A DNA stretch of 64,000 nucleotides from Flavobacterium frigoris (lineage in GTDB: Bacteria > Bacteroidota > Bacteroidia > Flavobacteriales > Flavobacteriaceae). Position 1 is the first letter of the stretch, and the number at the start of each line of letters is the position of its first letter. Positions 25,183 through 34,709 of this stretch are shown piece by piece. Below the pieces are notes generated by a model. That model had not been told where the DNA came from. It ran no database searches and saw only the letters and a program-made list of their open reading frames with translations. The translations under genes and the position numbers were made by a program. Where the stretch lies: the NCBI RefSeq assembly GCF_900111075.1, contig NZ_FOFZ01000015.1, positions 1-64,000 of the forward strand. Direction: 5' to 3'.

Positions 25183-25762
25183 TTGCCTTGTGTTGAAATA
25201 ACATCTTGTTGTTATTCCTTTATTTTATATAAATATCTATTTGTTGTTCCCTAATTGTTTTTAATCTCGAATTACACAAACCCATGTATTATTAGAGCTA
25301 CTCGACTGACCCCATGACCGTTTTAATCGAAAAGTAGTAAAATAATATTTAAACAACTTTCAGTACCGATTGTATTTTTATTATACTAGTACGCTTTCAC
25401 TTCTTTAGCTCAATTATTTTTATTTTAAGCGGTATTCGCTAAAACTCCAATTTGTCATGATCAAAAAAGAAATACCGGAATGCGTAGTAATAAAAAGTAA
25501 AATACCTTGGCATAACCATCAAATATTCCTGTTTTTAAAATTATTTTTTTGGTAATAATTAATCTTCGATTTCACTGTCTGATCCCGATAGCTATTGGGC
25601 GTTTCGCGAAGTTTTTATAAAATAGCGAAAGCATTTTTATAAAAATATTTCGAGAACCACAACCGAAAACAAATTTTATCAGCCATCTAACTTGTACAAA
25701 TTTATTTAATAAACAAACTTCGCTTAGTCTCCCTCTCCTTTGGAGAGGGCCGGGGTGAGGAC
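25183..25762. other. Leader region of the UpxY gene with palindromic debris
   Basis: No gene. It contains the AATAACA/TGTTATT hairpin before the UpxY start, a CCCGATAGCTATTGGG palindrome near 25585, adjacent copies of a TTTTTATAAAA motif (about 25613-25646), and a hairpin element against the next stop codon (25729-25760). A recognisable TAnnTTTG promoter for UpxY was not found. Confidence 0.6.
25729..25760. repeat. Solitary hairpin element abutting the ugd stop codon
   Basis: CTCCCTCTCCTTTGGAGAGG followed by GCCGGGGTGAGG. The inner CCCTCTCC-TTT-GGAGAGGG hairpin is perfect, then comes CCGGGG. It ends 2 bp from the UDP-glucose dehydrogenase stop codon, in the same orientation as the elements at 1081 and 22748 relative to their genes. 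Short flanks AGTC and GACT could extend the pairing. Confidence 0.85.
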
Positions 25763-27154
25763 TTAAGAACCGATACCTTGATAAACAAATCCTATTTCCT
25801 TAAGAGCAGAACCATTCAATATATTTCTTCCGTCAAAAACAAAAGCAGGCTTTTGCATGGAATCATAAATTCGTTGCCAATCATATTGAACAAACTCATC
25901 CCATTCCGTAAGGACCGCTATTGCGTGTGCGCCTTCACAAGTTTCATAAGGATCTTCAAATGACAGAATGCTGTTGGCATTTTTTTCTGCCGTTCTGGTT
26001 TCTAAATAATCCAAATCAGCCAAAATTTTCTTTCTGGACACTTTAGGATCATAAACGGCAATTTTTGCGTTTTCATTTATTAGATCGTCCGCCACATAAA
26101 TAGCTGCAGATTCTCTAGTATCGTTGGTGTCTTTCTTGAAAGCCCAACCTAAGAAACATATTTTTTTATCAGAAACGGTATTATAAAGTGTTTGCACAAT
26201 AGTATTTGAGAAACGTCTTTTTTGATGATCGTTCATGATAATAACCTGCTCCCAATAATCAGCTACTTCGCTCAATCCATAGGATTTAGCAATGTAAACC
26301 AAATTCAAAATGTCTTTTTGGAAACAAGAGCCTCCAAATCCTACTGATGCCTTAAGGAATTTTGATCCTATTCTGCTGTCCATTCCTATCGCTTTTGCCA
26401 CCTCATTCACATCAGCACCCGTTTTTTCACAAAGCTCAGACATGGCATTGATAGAAGAGATTCTTTGCGCCAAAAATGCGTTAGCAGTCAACTTTGATAA
26501 CTCAGACGACCACAAATTAGTAGTTAATATTTTATCGGCTGCAACCCAATTGGCGTAAACAGCAACAAGAGCTTGTATCGCTTTTTGTCCGTCTTCAGTA
26601 GTATCTCCACCTATTAATATTCGATCCGGATTCAATAAATCCTGAACTGCTGTTCCTTCAGCAAGAAACTCTGGATTAGATAAAATTTGAAATTGTACGC
26701 CATTACCGGTATTGTCCAAAATACTTTTAATGGCTTCGGCAGTTCGTACCGGTAGCGTTGATTTCTCTACCACTATTTTATTATCCTTGGCTATTTTAGC
26801 AATTTGTCTGGCGCACAACTCGATGTATTTTAAATCCGCTGCCATACCTTTCCCTTTACCATACGTTTTAGTAGGCGTATTAACCGAGATAAAAATAATC
26901 TGAGCTTCATCGATTGCTTTTTCAACATGGGTAGAAAAGAATAAATTTCTGCCTCTGGCTTCTCCAACAATTTTATCTAATCCCGGTTCGTAAATAGGGA
27001 TATTATCTAAATTTTCGTCATTCCAAGCCGCAATTCGTTCTTCATTTAAGTCAACAACAGTAACCTGGATCTGCGGACATTTTTGTGCTATAACTGCCAT
27101 AGTAGGTCCACCTACGTATCCAGCCCCAATGCAACAAATTTTTGTAATTTTCAT
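25763..27154 (-). CDS. ugd: UDP-glucose 6-dehydrogenase
   Basis: 463 aa, the longer eukaryote-like class of [16 protein letters not shown] (8-20) is the NAD site, [11 protein letters not shown] (53-63) is class-typical, and Cys277 in [10 protein letters not shown] is the catalytic nucleophile. It converts UDP-glucose to UDP-glucuronate in the cytoplasm. It belongs to a different subfamily from the TviB-like enzyme at 22784, so the locus can make two kinds of uronic acid. A 437-bp palindromic gap separates it from the epimerase upstream. Confidence 0.96.
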   Translation of the reverse strand: MKITKICCIGAGYVGGPTMAVIAQKCPQIQVTVVDLNEERIAAWNDENLDNIPIYEPGLDKIVGEARGRNLFFSTHVEKAIDEAQIIFISVNTPTKTYGKGKGMAADLKYIELCARQIAKIAKDNKIVVEKSTLPVRTAEAIKSILDNTGNGVQFQILSNPEFLAEGTAVQDLLNPDRILIGGDTTEDGQKAIQALVAVYANWVAADKILTTNLWSSELSKLTANAFLAQRISSINAMSELCEKTGADVNEVAKAIGMDSRIGSKFLKASVGFGGSCFQKDILNLVYIAKSYGLSEVADYWEQVIIMNDHQKRRFSNTIVQTLYNTVSDKKICFLGWAFKKDTNDTRESAAIYVADDLINENAKIAVYDPKVSRKKILADLDYLETRTAEKNANSILSFEDPYETCEGAHAIAVLTEWDEFVQYDWQRIYDSMQKPAFVFDGRNILNGSALKEIGFVYQGIGS

Positions 27155-27591
27155 TTCTTTAATTTTAATTCTTTATCATATTTTATTTTCGTAAAACACT
27201 AGTAGTGAATCGCTATCAAAAACAGCTCAATTCTAACTACTCAAAACCGAAACCCGCCCTTAAATTAATAACGTCAAAAAACGACGACAAAACGGAGTGG
27301 CAGCAGTCCGCGAGTTGAGCCTGAAAGGCGAACGGCTCGGGCTGCGGAACATAGTTTTGAGGTAGTTTTTAAGTTATGAATTTTCAGGTAGTGAAATCGA
27401 AGATTCATGAATACAAAAAAACAATATTAAAGCGTGAATAATTTTTTGTTACTTTTTTTATCAAGAAAAAAAGTAAAAACATAATTATTTCATTCAAATA
27501 TTGTCCCTGCTAATCACTCCAAACCTAAAAGTTACAATCCACTACTCATAACCCAAAACAAATCCTATGACAATCGACAACCACTAACCGC
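27155..27591. other. Gene-free gap with a MITE-like palindromic element
   Basis: No gene. It contains the long inverted-repeat element (27235-27367) and an A/T hairpin TACTTTTTTT-ATCAAG-AAAAAAAGTA (27450-27475) that could terminate transcripts from the epimerase gene ending at 27592. Confidence 0.6.
27235..27367. repeat. 133-bp element with terminal inverted repeats and a GC-rich folded core
   Basis: AACTACTCAAAAC (27235-27247) is repeated inverted as GTTTTGAGGTAGTT (27354-27367) with one extra base. The interior is far more GC-rich than the surroundings and folds further: GCAGTCCGCGAG (27303-27314) against CTCGGGCTGC (27336-27345), with GCC-TGAA-AGGC at the tip. No reading frame is apparent. 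It looks like a small non-autonomous element or a structured RNA. Confidence 0.7.
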
Positions 27592-28575
27592 CTACTTCAA
27601 ATTATTCCAGTACCAATCAATTGCTTCCTTCAACCCTTGCTGTAAGGAATATTGTGGATCGTAATCCAACAACTCTTTTGCTTTAGCGATACTCGCCAAA
27701 GAATGCGGTATATCTCCCGCTCTGTTTGGACCATTGACTACCTCCACGTGAGCTATTTCAGGGTCATATTTTGTTAAATATTCCTTCAAATAACGCACCA
27801 AATCATTCAATGTATTTCGATCTCCAAAGGCCGTATTGTAAACCGAATTTACCGCCGCTGGGTTTTCTGTAGTCAATGCTAATTCATTCATCTGAATGAC
27901 ATTATCAATATAAGTAAAATCACGGGAATAATTCCCATCACCGTTGATTGTAATCGGCTCATGATTCATCAATTGCATCACAAATTTCGGAATTACTGCA
28001 GCATAGGCCCCATTTGGATCCTGTTTCCGACCAAAAACATTAAAATAACGCAACCCAATTGTTTCCAAACCATAGGTTTTACTGAAAATTTCAGCATACA
28101 GTTCGTTCACATATTTTGTTATTGCATAAGGAGAAAGTGGTTTCCCTATCACATCCTCTACTTTTGGCAATCCAACTGAGTCTCCATAGGTAGAAGAGCT
28201 AGCGGCGTATATAAACCGTTTCACTTTGGCATCAGTAGACGCTACCAGCATATTCAAAAAACCAGACACATTTACATCATTCGTCGTAACCGGATCATTA
28301 ATGGAACGCGGCACAGATCCAAGTGCTGCCTGATGCAAGACATAATCCACCTCTTTAACTGCATTTTGACAATCAATAGCATTTCTAATATCTCCTTCAA
28401 TCAATCTAAAATTTGGATTATTAATAAAATCTTTTAAATTATGTCGGTGTCCCGTAGCAAAATTATCCAAGCATCTTACTTCATGTCCTTTGGATAAAAA
28501 ATATTCACAAAGATTAGAGCCAATGAATCCAGCTCCTCCAGTAATTAATATTCTACTTTTTGTTCCTTTTTTCAT
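27592..28575 (-). CDS. UDP-N-acetylglucosamine 4-epimerase (TviC/WbpP type)
   Basis: 327 aa extended SDR. GGAGFIGSNL (13-22) binds NAD; the catalytic Tyr150 and Lys154 are in SPYAITKY, and SSSTYGD is at 126-132. LGSVPRSINDP (85-95) and RYFNVFGRKQDPNGAYAAVI are characteristic of the WbpP/TviC/WbgU group, which interconverts UDP-GlcNAc(A) and UDP-GalNAc(A). With the TviB-like dehydrogenase it completes a UDP-GalNAcA route. It lies 25 bp after wzc. Confidence 0.93.
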   Translation of the reverse strand: MKKGTKSRILITGGAGFIGSNLCEYFLSKGHEVRCLDNFATGHRHNLKDFINNPNFRLIEGDIRNAIDCQNAVKEVDYVLHQAALGSVPRSINDPVTTNDVNVSGFLNMLVASTDAKVKRFIYAASSSTYGDSVGLPKVEDVIGKPLSPYAITKYVNELYAEIFSKTYGLETIGLRYFNVFGRKQDPNGAYAAVIPKFVMQLMNHEPITINGDGNYSRDFTYIDNVIQMNELALTTENPAAVNSVYNTAFGDRNTLNDLVRYLKEYLTKYDPEIAHVEVVNGPNRAGDIPHSLASIAKAKELLDYDPQYSLQQGLKEAIDWYWNNLK

Positions 28576-28600
28576 TTCTATTAATTTAAAAGTCTTACCA

Positions 28601-31063
28601 CTATTTTTTGCGCTTATTACGTATTTTTCTACTTACTGATTCAAATAAGTTCTTTGGTTTATCGTCATCAGTATATCCATTTGAATAATTCCCATAGCCG
28701 TAACCGTAGCCGTAACCATAGCCGGCACCATATTTAGCCTTGTTTTCAAAGCCATTTAAAATAATACTTGCATTATCAAGTTCCCCGCGTTTTACTCTAT
28801 TATTCAATAAAGTGATCATTTCCTTTTTGGAAAAATTCTGCCTTACAATATATAAAGTAACATCTGAATATTGGGATAATTCCAAAGCATCAGAAACTAA
28901 TCCCACGGGTGGCGTATCCAAAATGATATAATCGTAGATTTTCTTTAATTCTTCAATCAATTCTCCCATTCCATCACTAATAATTAATTCAGACGGATTA
29001 GGCGGGACAGGTCCAGAAAGAATAACATCAAGATAAGGAATGGAAGTATGGTTGATAATTTCATTAACACTTTTTTGCTTGATTAAATAATTGACGATTC
29101 CAACTTCATTGGACAAATTAAACTCCTCAAATAATTTGGGCTTTCTTAAATCACATCCTACAATAACTGTCTTTTTTTCGCTTAAAGCGAAAACAGTAGC
29201 AATATTAATGGAACAGAATGTCTTTCCTTCCCCACTGACAGATGATGTTATCATCAATGTCTTAGCGCCATCCACATTTTGCTTCTTATATAAATATTGA
29301 AGTGAAGAGCGTATTGCTCTAAAGGATTCCGACAATGCTGATTTGGGTCTGTCATAAACAGCCAACTCTGAATTCTCTCTATTTAAACCTACCACTCCAA
29401 TCAACGGAATTTGCGTTAGCTTTACAATATCATCCGTGTTTTGTATCGAATTATTAATAAAAAAAACGAAAAACACAAATAGCAATGGGAACAGTATTCC
29501 CAGAAATAGGGCCAAAACATAATTAGCGGACGTTCTTGGACCTATTTGTCCTCCGCCCACATCTTTCGCTGGATCGATAAAATGAATGTCAGACAAATTT
29601 GCTGCTTTTACAATATCAGCTTCACTTCTTTTTTGAAGAAAAGTACTGTAGATATTATCGCTTAAATCATACTTTCTCTTTATTTTAATCAATTCCTGCT
29701 GGTCATCCGGAAGCCTCTTAATCGTGCTTTCCGTTTGATTAATTTTATTGTTTACCAGTGCCAAATCATATTGTAAAGAAGATTTTGCAGACGCAATATT
29801 TTCTAACAATACATTTTTAATAGCCGCCATTTGATTGTCAAAGTCTTTAAATATCTTATCGCTTTTTACGGCATAAGCCATTTCTGCCCTCTGAGCCGAA
29901 AGCGAAATCAACTTGGAAACATTAGTAATCACATTAGGATCTTCTATTCCTGCTACTGACGGCGCTGGAAGTTTAGAGTAATCAACGCTGTTTTTTAAAT
30001 AAGACTTAAGAGTGTTATAATACGTGATTTTACGGGTTACTTCATCCCTCTTGACATCAAATTCGAGCATCTGATCAGAAAACTTAGCCCCTCCTTCTTC
30101 AATATCATAAATATTCTTGTCCTTTCTAAATGATTTTAGCTCATTTCCAGTTTCTTTCAACTGCGATTCCATTGCAATTAAAGTACTATCAATAAAAGCG
30201 ATCGTATTTGTAGCAAATTGATTTTTACTATCCAATTGTCTTTTGATGAGCATTTCTACGGTCGAATTCAGGTATTTAACCATTCTTGCCTTATTAGCCC
30301 CTTGCATTCCAAGTGTGATTATAGAACCTCCTTTATCATCTGAACGAACATCTATTCCTTTATACGCCGCAACTGTACTATTAAAATCACTGAATGAAAC
30401 AAAATATTCATTGCCTTTATAAAATCCCGGATTATCATTTATTTGTAATTTCCAATTTAAAAAAGGTAAAGATACTTTTTCACCCACTTTATATCGCTTA
30501 ACAAAATCCCCCGTTGCAACAGTGGTGTTACTGTACGAATTATCTCTATAAGTAATCAGCGAAGCATTTTGACTCTCAAATGGAATTCTTATTTCATAAA
30601 CACTTTCGCTCAAAAAAGTAATTCCAATAACACTTCCTACTAACTGCCCTTTTGATTTATCAATCTGAACATAAAAAGGAACTGCTCCATAAGCATCTTC
30701 GAGAGCATATTTCCCCTGAACTAAATAGTTAATATAGTATTGCAGTTTATCTACAACCAATTCGTTGTGAGATCTAGACTGTATTGTAGTCGAAATAGTT
30801 TGAACCTGATCAGAAGTACCTCCCCAATTAAAAACAAGACTGGTGTTTGAAGTAAATAACGGATTGCTTTCTTCCTTTACAGAAATAAGCGTTTCCATAC
30901 TATATACTTTCTCTTTCCGAATGTTCACCTGATAGGCGATCGTAAAGGTCATGATTAAGCTTAATAAAAACCACTTCCAGTAACTTCCAATTTTTATTAA
31001 AAACCCTTTAAAGTCAAAACTTACCTGGTTTTCAAAAATCGAAAAATCTTTTATATCTAACAT
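28601..31063 (-). CDS. wzc: Wzc-type polysaccharide co-polymerase and BY-kinase
   Basis: 820 aa. It has a Wzz domain with transmembrane segments near 28-46 and about 507-530, a long coiled-coil periplasmic part, then a cytoplasmic BY-kinase: Walker A in SSVSGEGKTFCSINIATVFA, Walker A' in VIVGCDLRKPKLF and Walker B in YIILDTPPVGLVSDA. The C-terminal tail (about 777-797) has eight tyrosines in a Gly-Tyr run, the expected autophosphorylation cluster. It controls capsule polymerisation with the Wza-like lipoprotein encoded 15 bp upstream. It is intact and full length. Confidence 0.95.
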   Translation of the reverse strand: MLDIKDFSIFENQVSFDFKGFLIKIGSYWKWFLLSLIMTFTIAYQVNIRKEKVYSMETLISVKEESNPLFTSNTSLVFNWGGTSDQVQTISTTIQSRSHNELVVDKLQYYINYLVQGKYALEDAYGAVPFYVQIDKSKGQLVGSVIGITFLSESVYEIRIPFESQNASLITYRDNSYSNTTVATGDFVKRYKVGEKVSLPFLNWKLQINDNPGFYKGNEYFVSFSDFNSTVAAYKGIDVRSDDKGGSIITLGMQGANKARMVKYLNSTVEMLIKRQLDSKNQFATNTIAFIDSTLIAMESQLKETGNELKSFRKDKNIYDIEEGGAKFSDQMLEFDVKRDEVTRKITYYNTLKSYLKNSVDYSKLPAPSVAGIEDPNVITNVSKLISLSAQRAEMAYAVKSDKIFKDFDNQMAAIKNVLLENIASAKSSLQYDLALVNNKINQTESTIKRLPDDQQELIKIKRKYDLSDNIYSTFLQKRSEADIVKAANLSDIHFIDPAKDVGGGQIGPRTSANYVLALFLGILFPLLFVFFVFFINNSIQNTDDIVKLTQIPLIGVVGLNRENSELAVYDRPKSALSESFRAIRSSLQYLYKKQNVDGAKTLMITSSVSGEGKTFCSINIATVFALSEKKTVIVGCDLRKPKLFEEFNLSNEVGIVNYLIKQKSVNEIINHTSIPYLDVILSGPVPPNPSELIISDGMGELIEELKKIYDYIILDTPPVGLVSDALELSQYSDVTLYIVRQNFSKKEMITLLNNRVKRGELDNASIILNGFENKAKYGAGYGYGYGYGYGNYSNGYTDDDKPKNLFESVSRKIRNKRKK

Positions 31064-31078
31064 TTTTGGATCTCTGTT

Positions 31079-31870
31079 TTAATTTTTAAATAGCAAGAAA
31101 AAGGTCGTTGTGGCCAAGGACAACAGTGTAACAAAAGTTCCCAACGATTCTATCCCCGTTTTTCCAGTTCCCCAAGTTTTTTGTTTGAGTGGTTTGATAT
31201 AAATATAATCATTAGGCTGTAAATAAAAATAAGGCGAGTTCATAACATTGATATCCGTAAGATCTAGATCATGCATTTGTACTCCCGTTGGTGACTTTCT
31301 GATAATTGTAACTGCTTTTCTATTTCCTGTTATAGTTATGTCTCCCGCATTTGCAATAGCCTCCATAATAGTCACGTTTTCCTGAAATAAAGTCTTGGTC
31401 CCCGTACTTCCTATTTCCCCATTAATGGTATACTTGAAACCTGCTAATTTTACAATAACAAAGATATTGGCTTCCTTATTAAAATATTCCGCTAACAATT
31501 GCTTCTCAATTTTAACTCGTATTTCATCCAAAGTAAAACCAATTACATTAATTTCTCCTAAAACTGGCATTCTTATATTTCCGTGATCATCAACCGTAAA
31601 ACCATCAAAATACAATCCAGATTCTGATTTACCGGTACCACCCTCGTTTGTAGTACTGAAAATAGCAACTAATTTTGGGTCAATGGCCTTGATACTAATA
31701 CTCAACACATCGCTGGTTTGCAATCTATATGGTTTTGCAACAATAGCAGAGATCCCTATTTCTGTTTCAGAATTACTCTTTTTTTGCAAATAAATTAAAT
31801 CATGAGTTGGAATACATGAACTAAATAACACGCTAATACTAAGTAACAAATAGAATATATGCTTGCTCAT
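31079..31870 (-). CDS. wza: Wza-like polysaccharide export lipoprotein
   Basis: 263 aa. A lipoprotein signal with lipobox ending at Cys19 (VLFSSC) precedes a Poly_export domain (RLQTSDVLSISIKAIDP), one SLBB repeat (FKYTINGEIGSTGTKTLFQ) and a C-terminal hydrophobic segment (about 241-261). It forms the outer-membrane side of the capsule exporter with Wzc. It is the first gene of the polysaccharide locus and has a clear promoter at 31888-31917. Confidence 0.94.
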   Translation of the reverse strand: MSKHIFYLLLSISVLFSSCIPTHDLIYLQKKSNSETEIGISAIVAKPYRLQTSDVLSISIKAIDPKLVAIFSTTNEGGTGKSESGLYFDGFTVDDHGNIRMPVLGEINVIGFTLDEIRVKIEKQLLAEYFNKEANIFVIVKLAGFKYTINGEIGSTGTKTLFQENVTIMEAIANAGDITITGNRKAVTIIRKSPTGVQMHDLDLTDINVMNSPYFYLQPNDYIYIKPLKQKTWGTGKTGIESLGTFVTLLSLATTTFFLLFKN

Positions 31871-31887
31871 TTTTTTATTTTATATAA

Positions 31888-31917
31888 CAAATATAGCTTT
31901 TCATTTACTATATCAAA
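31888..31917 (-). promoter_or_regulatory. Bacteroidota-type promoter of the capsule operon
   Basis: On the minus strand TTTG (31914-31917), 18 nt, then TATATTTG (31888-31895, fits TAnnTTTG). It lies 18 bp upstream of the wza ATG, so the leader is about 10 nt. Both boxes match the primary sigma consensus of this phylum. Confidence 0.75.
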
Positions 31918-31940
31918 AGTTTAGTTATTTATTGAGACCA

Positions 31941-32561
31941 TTAATTATTTTTGAAAGACTTTTCAAAGGGTACACGCTGCAATATACTCCTTCCTAAAGT
32001 AACTTCATCTGCATATTCTAATTCATCTCCTACTGCAATTCCGCGCGCAATTGTTGATATCACAATAGCAGCATCTGCTATCTGCTTGTAAATGTAAAAA
32101 TTAGTAGTATCGCCCTCCATTGTTGAGCTTAACGCAAAAATAACTTCGTTTATACTTCCAGATTTCACTTTTTCTACCAATGTTGCAATTCTCAACTGAC
32201 TAGGCCCTACTCCGTCAATAGGAGATATTTTACCTCCTAAAACATGATAAACCCCTCTAAATTGCCCTGTGTTTTCTATTGCCATAACATCTCGAATATC
32301 TTCAACAACACAAACAATTTGATGATTCCGGTTTTTATTGGCACAGATTTCACAAATCGTGCTGTCAGAAATATTGTGACAATTTGTACAATACTTAATA
32401 TCTTCTCGCATATTTACCAATGCTTGAGCCAAAAAACCAGTTTGCTCTTTGGGTTGCTTCAATAAATGCAACACCAAGCGCAAGGCACTTCTCTTTCCTA
32501 TTCCCGGCAATTGAGATATTTCATTAACCGCTTTCTCTATTAATTTTGAAGAAAATTCCAT
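31941..32561 (-). CDS. recR: Recombination mediator RecR
   Basis: 206 aa, standard length. The N-terminal helix-hairpin-helix ([12 protein letters not shown]), a C4 zinc finger (Cys58, Cys61, Cys70, Cys73) and a Toprim domain ([16 protein letters not shown]) are all present. With RecO (and RecF) it loads RecA on gapped DNA. It stands alone on the minus strand between the symporter (divergent) and the capsule promoter. A TAnnTTTG-like box at 32567-32574 sits against the start codon, which would give a nearly leaderless transcript. Confidence 0.97.
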   Translation of the reverse strand: MEFSSKLIEKAVNEISQLPGIGKRSALRLVLHLLKQPKEQTGFLAQALVNMREDIKYCTNCHNISDSTICEICANKNRNHQIVCVVEDIRDVMAIENTGQFRGVYHVLGGKISPIDGVGPSQLRIATLVEKVKSGSINEVIFALSSTMEGDTTNFYIYKQIADAAIVISTIARGIAVGDELEYADEVTLGRSILQRVPFEKSFKNN

Positions 32562-32704
32562 AACTGCAAATGTAGCAAATTGTTTATTTGTTTAAATGCT
32601 TATTTGCTTAATCCCTACTATAAATTCACGCCCATTTAAATAAAAGAGAGATCAAATAAAGGATCAACTAAAAAATTGTATTTTGGCTTTTCAAAATCTA
32701 AAAA

Positions 32705-34213
32705 ATGACACCCTTCGCCATACTATCACTTATCGTTATCTACTTCGGAATATTATTCACTATTTCTCATTTCACCAGTAAAAAAGACAGTGGAAATGAT
32801 GCTTTCTTTAAAGCGAATAAAAACTCTAAGTGGTATTTAGTAGCTTTCGGGATGATCGGAACAGCGCTTTCTGGCGTGACTTTTATTTCGGTTCCGGGAG
32901 AAGTCGGAGCACCTAGTGGAGAACAATTCAAATACTTTCAGTTTGTTCTTGGAAATGCAATAGGGTTTATATTTATTGCCAAAGTACTCTTGCCTTTATA
33001 TTATCGAATGAACCTGACTTCTATTTATGGATATATAGAACGCCGCCTGGGAACTTATTCCTATAAGACTGCCGCTACGATTTTCTTAATTAGTAGAACC
33101 ATCGGATCAGCATTTAGATTGTATCTCGTTGTGATTGTATTACAACGTTTTGTGTTTGATTTTTATGGAATTCCCTTTGCCGCTACGGTATTAATTTCAT
33201 TAGCTTTAATATTTGCGTACACCTATCGAGGAGGCTTAAAAACTATTATCATCACTGATACACTACAAACATTTTTCTTAGTCACCTCTGTTTTTATGAC
33301 TATTTATTTTATTTGCCAAAGCTTAAACTTGAATATTATTGAAGCTTTTGAAGCCGTGAAAAATAGTAATTATTCTAAAGTATTTTTCTTCGAAGATTTT
33401 CTAACTAGTAAATTTCACTTTGTAAAACAAATCCTTGGCGGAATTTTCGTGACGATTGCTATGGTAGGATTAGATCAAGACTTAATGCAAAAAAATCTAA
33501 GTTGCGCGACCATTGGCGAAGCCCAAAAGAATATGTTTACCTTCACTGGAATATTTGTATTGATCAATATATTCTTTTTAAGCGTAGGTGCCTTACTTTA
33601 TATTTATGCTGCAAAAAACGGAATTGAAGTCCCTACTGATTTGGTTACCGGAAAACCAAGAACAGACTTGCTGTTTCCTGAAATTGCGTTTCATCACTTA
33701 ACGCTGATTCCTTCAGTCATATTCCTACTGGGCTTGACGGCAGCTACATTTGCAACAACAGACTCCGCCTTAACGGCGCTAACCACTTCCTTTTGTGTCG
33801 ACTTTCTGGGGATGGACAAAACTGAAAACAGGAATAAGCCCACTGCTGTAAGAGCAAGGCATTTCACTCATCTTGGCTTTTGCTTTCTAATGTTCTTAGT
33901 GATTGTATTCTTCAATTCTGTTAACGACAGTTCTGTAGTAGGAATGATTTTCAGGATTGCTTCTTATACCTACGGACCATTATTAGGATTGTATAGCTTC
34001 GGTCTATTTATGAACACAAAAACAGTTAAGGATCAATTTGTACCATTTATCTGTTTGTTATCTCCTGTACTAACTTTTTTACTTAGCGAAAATTCAAAAG
34101 TGTTATTTTTTGGATATGTATTCGATAACGAACTGATTATCATAAATGGACTAATCACTTTCATAGGACTGCTATTGATTAGCAAACCAACTTTAGAAGA
34201 AACTCGTTTCTAA
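32705..34213 (+). CDS. Sodium:solute symporter (SSS family)
   Basis: 502 aa inner-membrane protein with about 13 hydrophobic segments. GMIGTALSGVTFISVPGE near 55-72 is the conserved SSS region in the first core helix, and YTYRGGLKTIIITDTLQT near 172-190 is the family signature. The substrate is not predictable, though sugar or amino-acid derivatives are usual. It is a single-gene unit divergent from recR; a weak stem at 34228-34246 follows the stop. Confidence 0.92.
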   Translation: MTPFAILSLIVIYFGILFTISHFTSKKDSGNDAFFKANKNSKWYLVAFGMIGTALSGVTFISVPGEVGAPSGEQFKYFQFVLGNAIGFIFIAKVLLPLYYRMNLTSIYGYIERRLGTYSYKTAATIFLISRTIGSAFRLYLVVIVLQRFVFDFYGIPFAATVLISLALIFAYTYRGGLKTIIITDTLQTFFLVTSVFMTIYFICQSLNLNIIEAFEAVKNSNYSKVFFFEDFLTSKFHFVKQILGGIFVTIAMVGLDQDLMQKNLSCATIGEAQKNMFTFTGIFVLINIFFLSVGALLYIYAAKNGIEVPTDLVTGKPRTDLLFPEIAFHHLTLIPSVIFLLGLTAATFATTDSALTALTTSFCVDFLGMDKTENRNKPTAVRARHFTHLGFCFLMFLVIVFFNSVNDSSVVGMIFRIASYTYGPLLGLYSFGLFMNTKTVKDQFVPFICLLSPVLTFLLSENSKVLFFGYVFDNELIIINGLITFIGLLLISKPTLEETRF

Positions 34214-34343
34214 TTTTCAGACAAGGCTAGAAAGAAGCCTTTTGTAATTCCATCTCGTCCCTTGTTAAAACGAGACGAAATGAATACAATTTTATATTTT
34301 CCTAAAGCATTAAGATATTCAAAAATTATAAATAATTAGCTAT

Positions 34344-34709
34344 TTAATATCTATTTGTAGTCAACAAAACCAATGTGCAGGCTACTTCTGATTTTATGTT
34401 ATTCAGTTCCAAAAGTTGATACAATTCTGGGTTTTCAGTTCCTGGATTAAAAAGCACCCGTTTAGGCTTCGTTTCGACTATGTAATTATAATAATCTTTT
34501 TGACGCGCTGGGTTTAAATATAAGGTAATGGTATCTATGTTTTTTAAAGGAATCGCTTTAGTCTGAATTTTTATTCCAGCCACTTCTCCCGCATTTTGGC
34601 CAATAGCAAGAACAGAGTGTCCCTTATCAACAAGCATAGTAATTGCTTTGTATGCATATTTCTCCGGTTTTGCTGATGCGCCAAGAACTAAAGTTTTTTT
34701 ATTTTTCAT
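34344..34709 (-). CDS. CoA-binding domain protein
   Basis: 121 aa, the CoA-binding (succinyl-CoA synthetase alpha-like) Rossmann fold: TLVLGASAKPEKYAYKA (5-21), GHSVLAIG, then VLFNPGTENPELYQLL near the end. The start at 34709 (MKNKKTLVL) is chosen because an upstream ATG would add 52 residues of AT-rich, non-homologous sequence. The physiological role of these small proteins is not known. It is divergent from marC. Confidence 0.88.
   Translation of the reverse strand: MKNKKTLVLGASAKPEKYAYKAITMLVDKGHSVLAIGQNAGEVAGIKIQTKAIPLKNIDTITLYLNPARQKDYYNYIVETKPKRVLFNPGTENPELYQLLELNNIKSEVACTLVLLTTNRY

Noticed and set aside
27450-27475. A/T hairpin TACTTTTTTT-ATCAAG-AAAAAAAGTA as the definite terminator of the epimerase gene
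   Set aside because: It lies more than 110 bp after the stop, has only two G/C pairs and resembles dispersed A/T palindromes, so I do not list it as a terminator.
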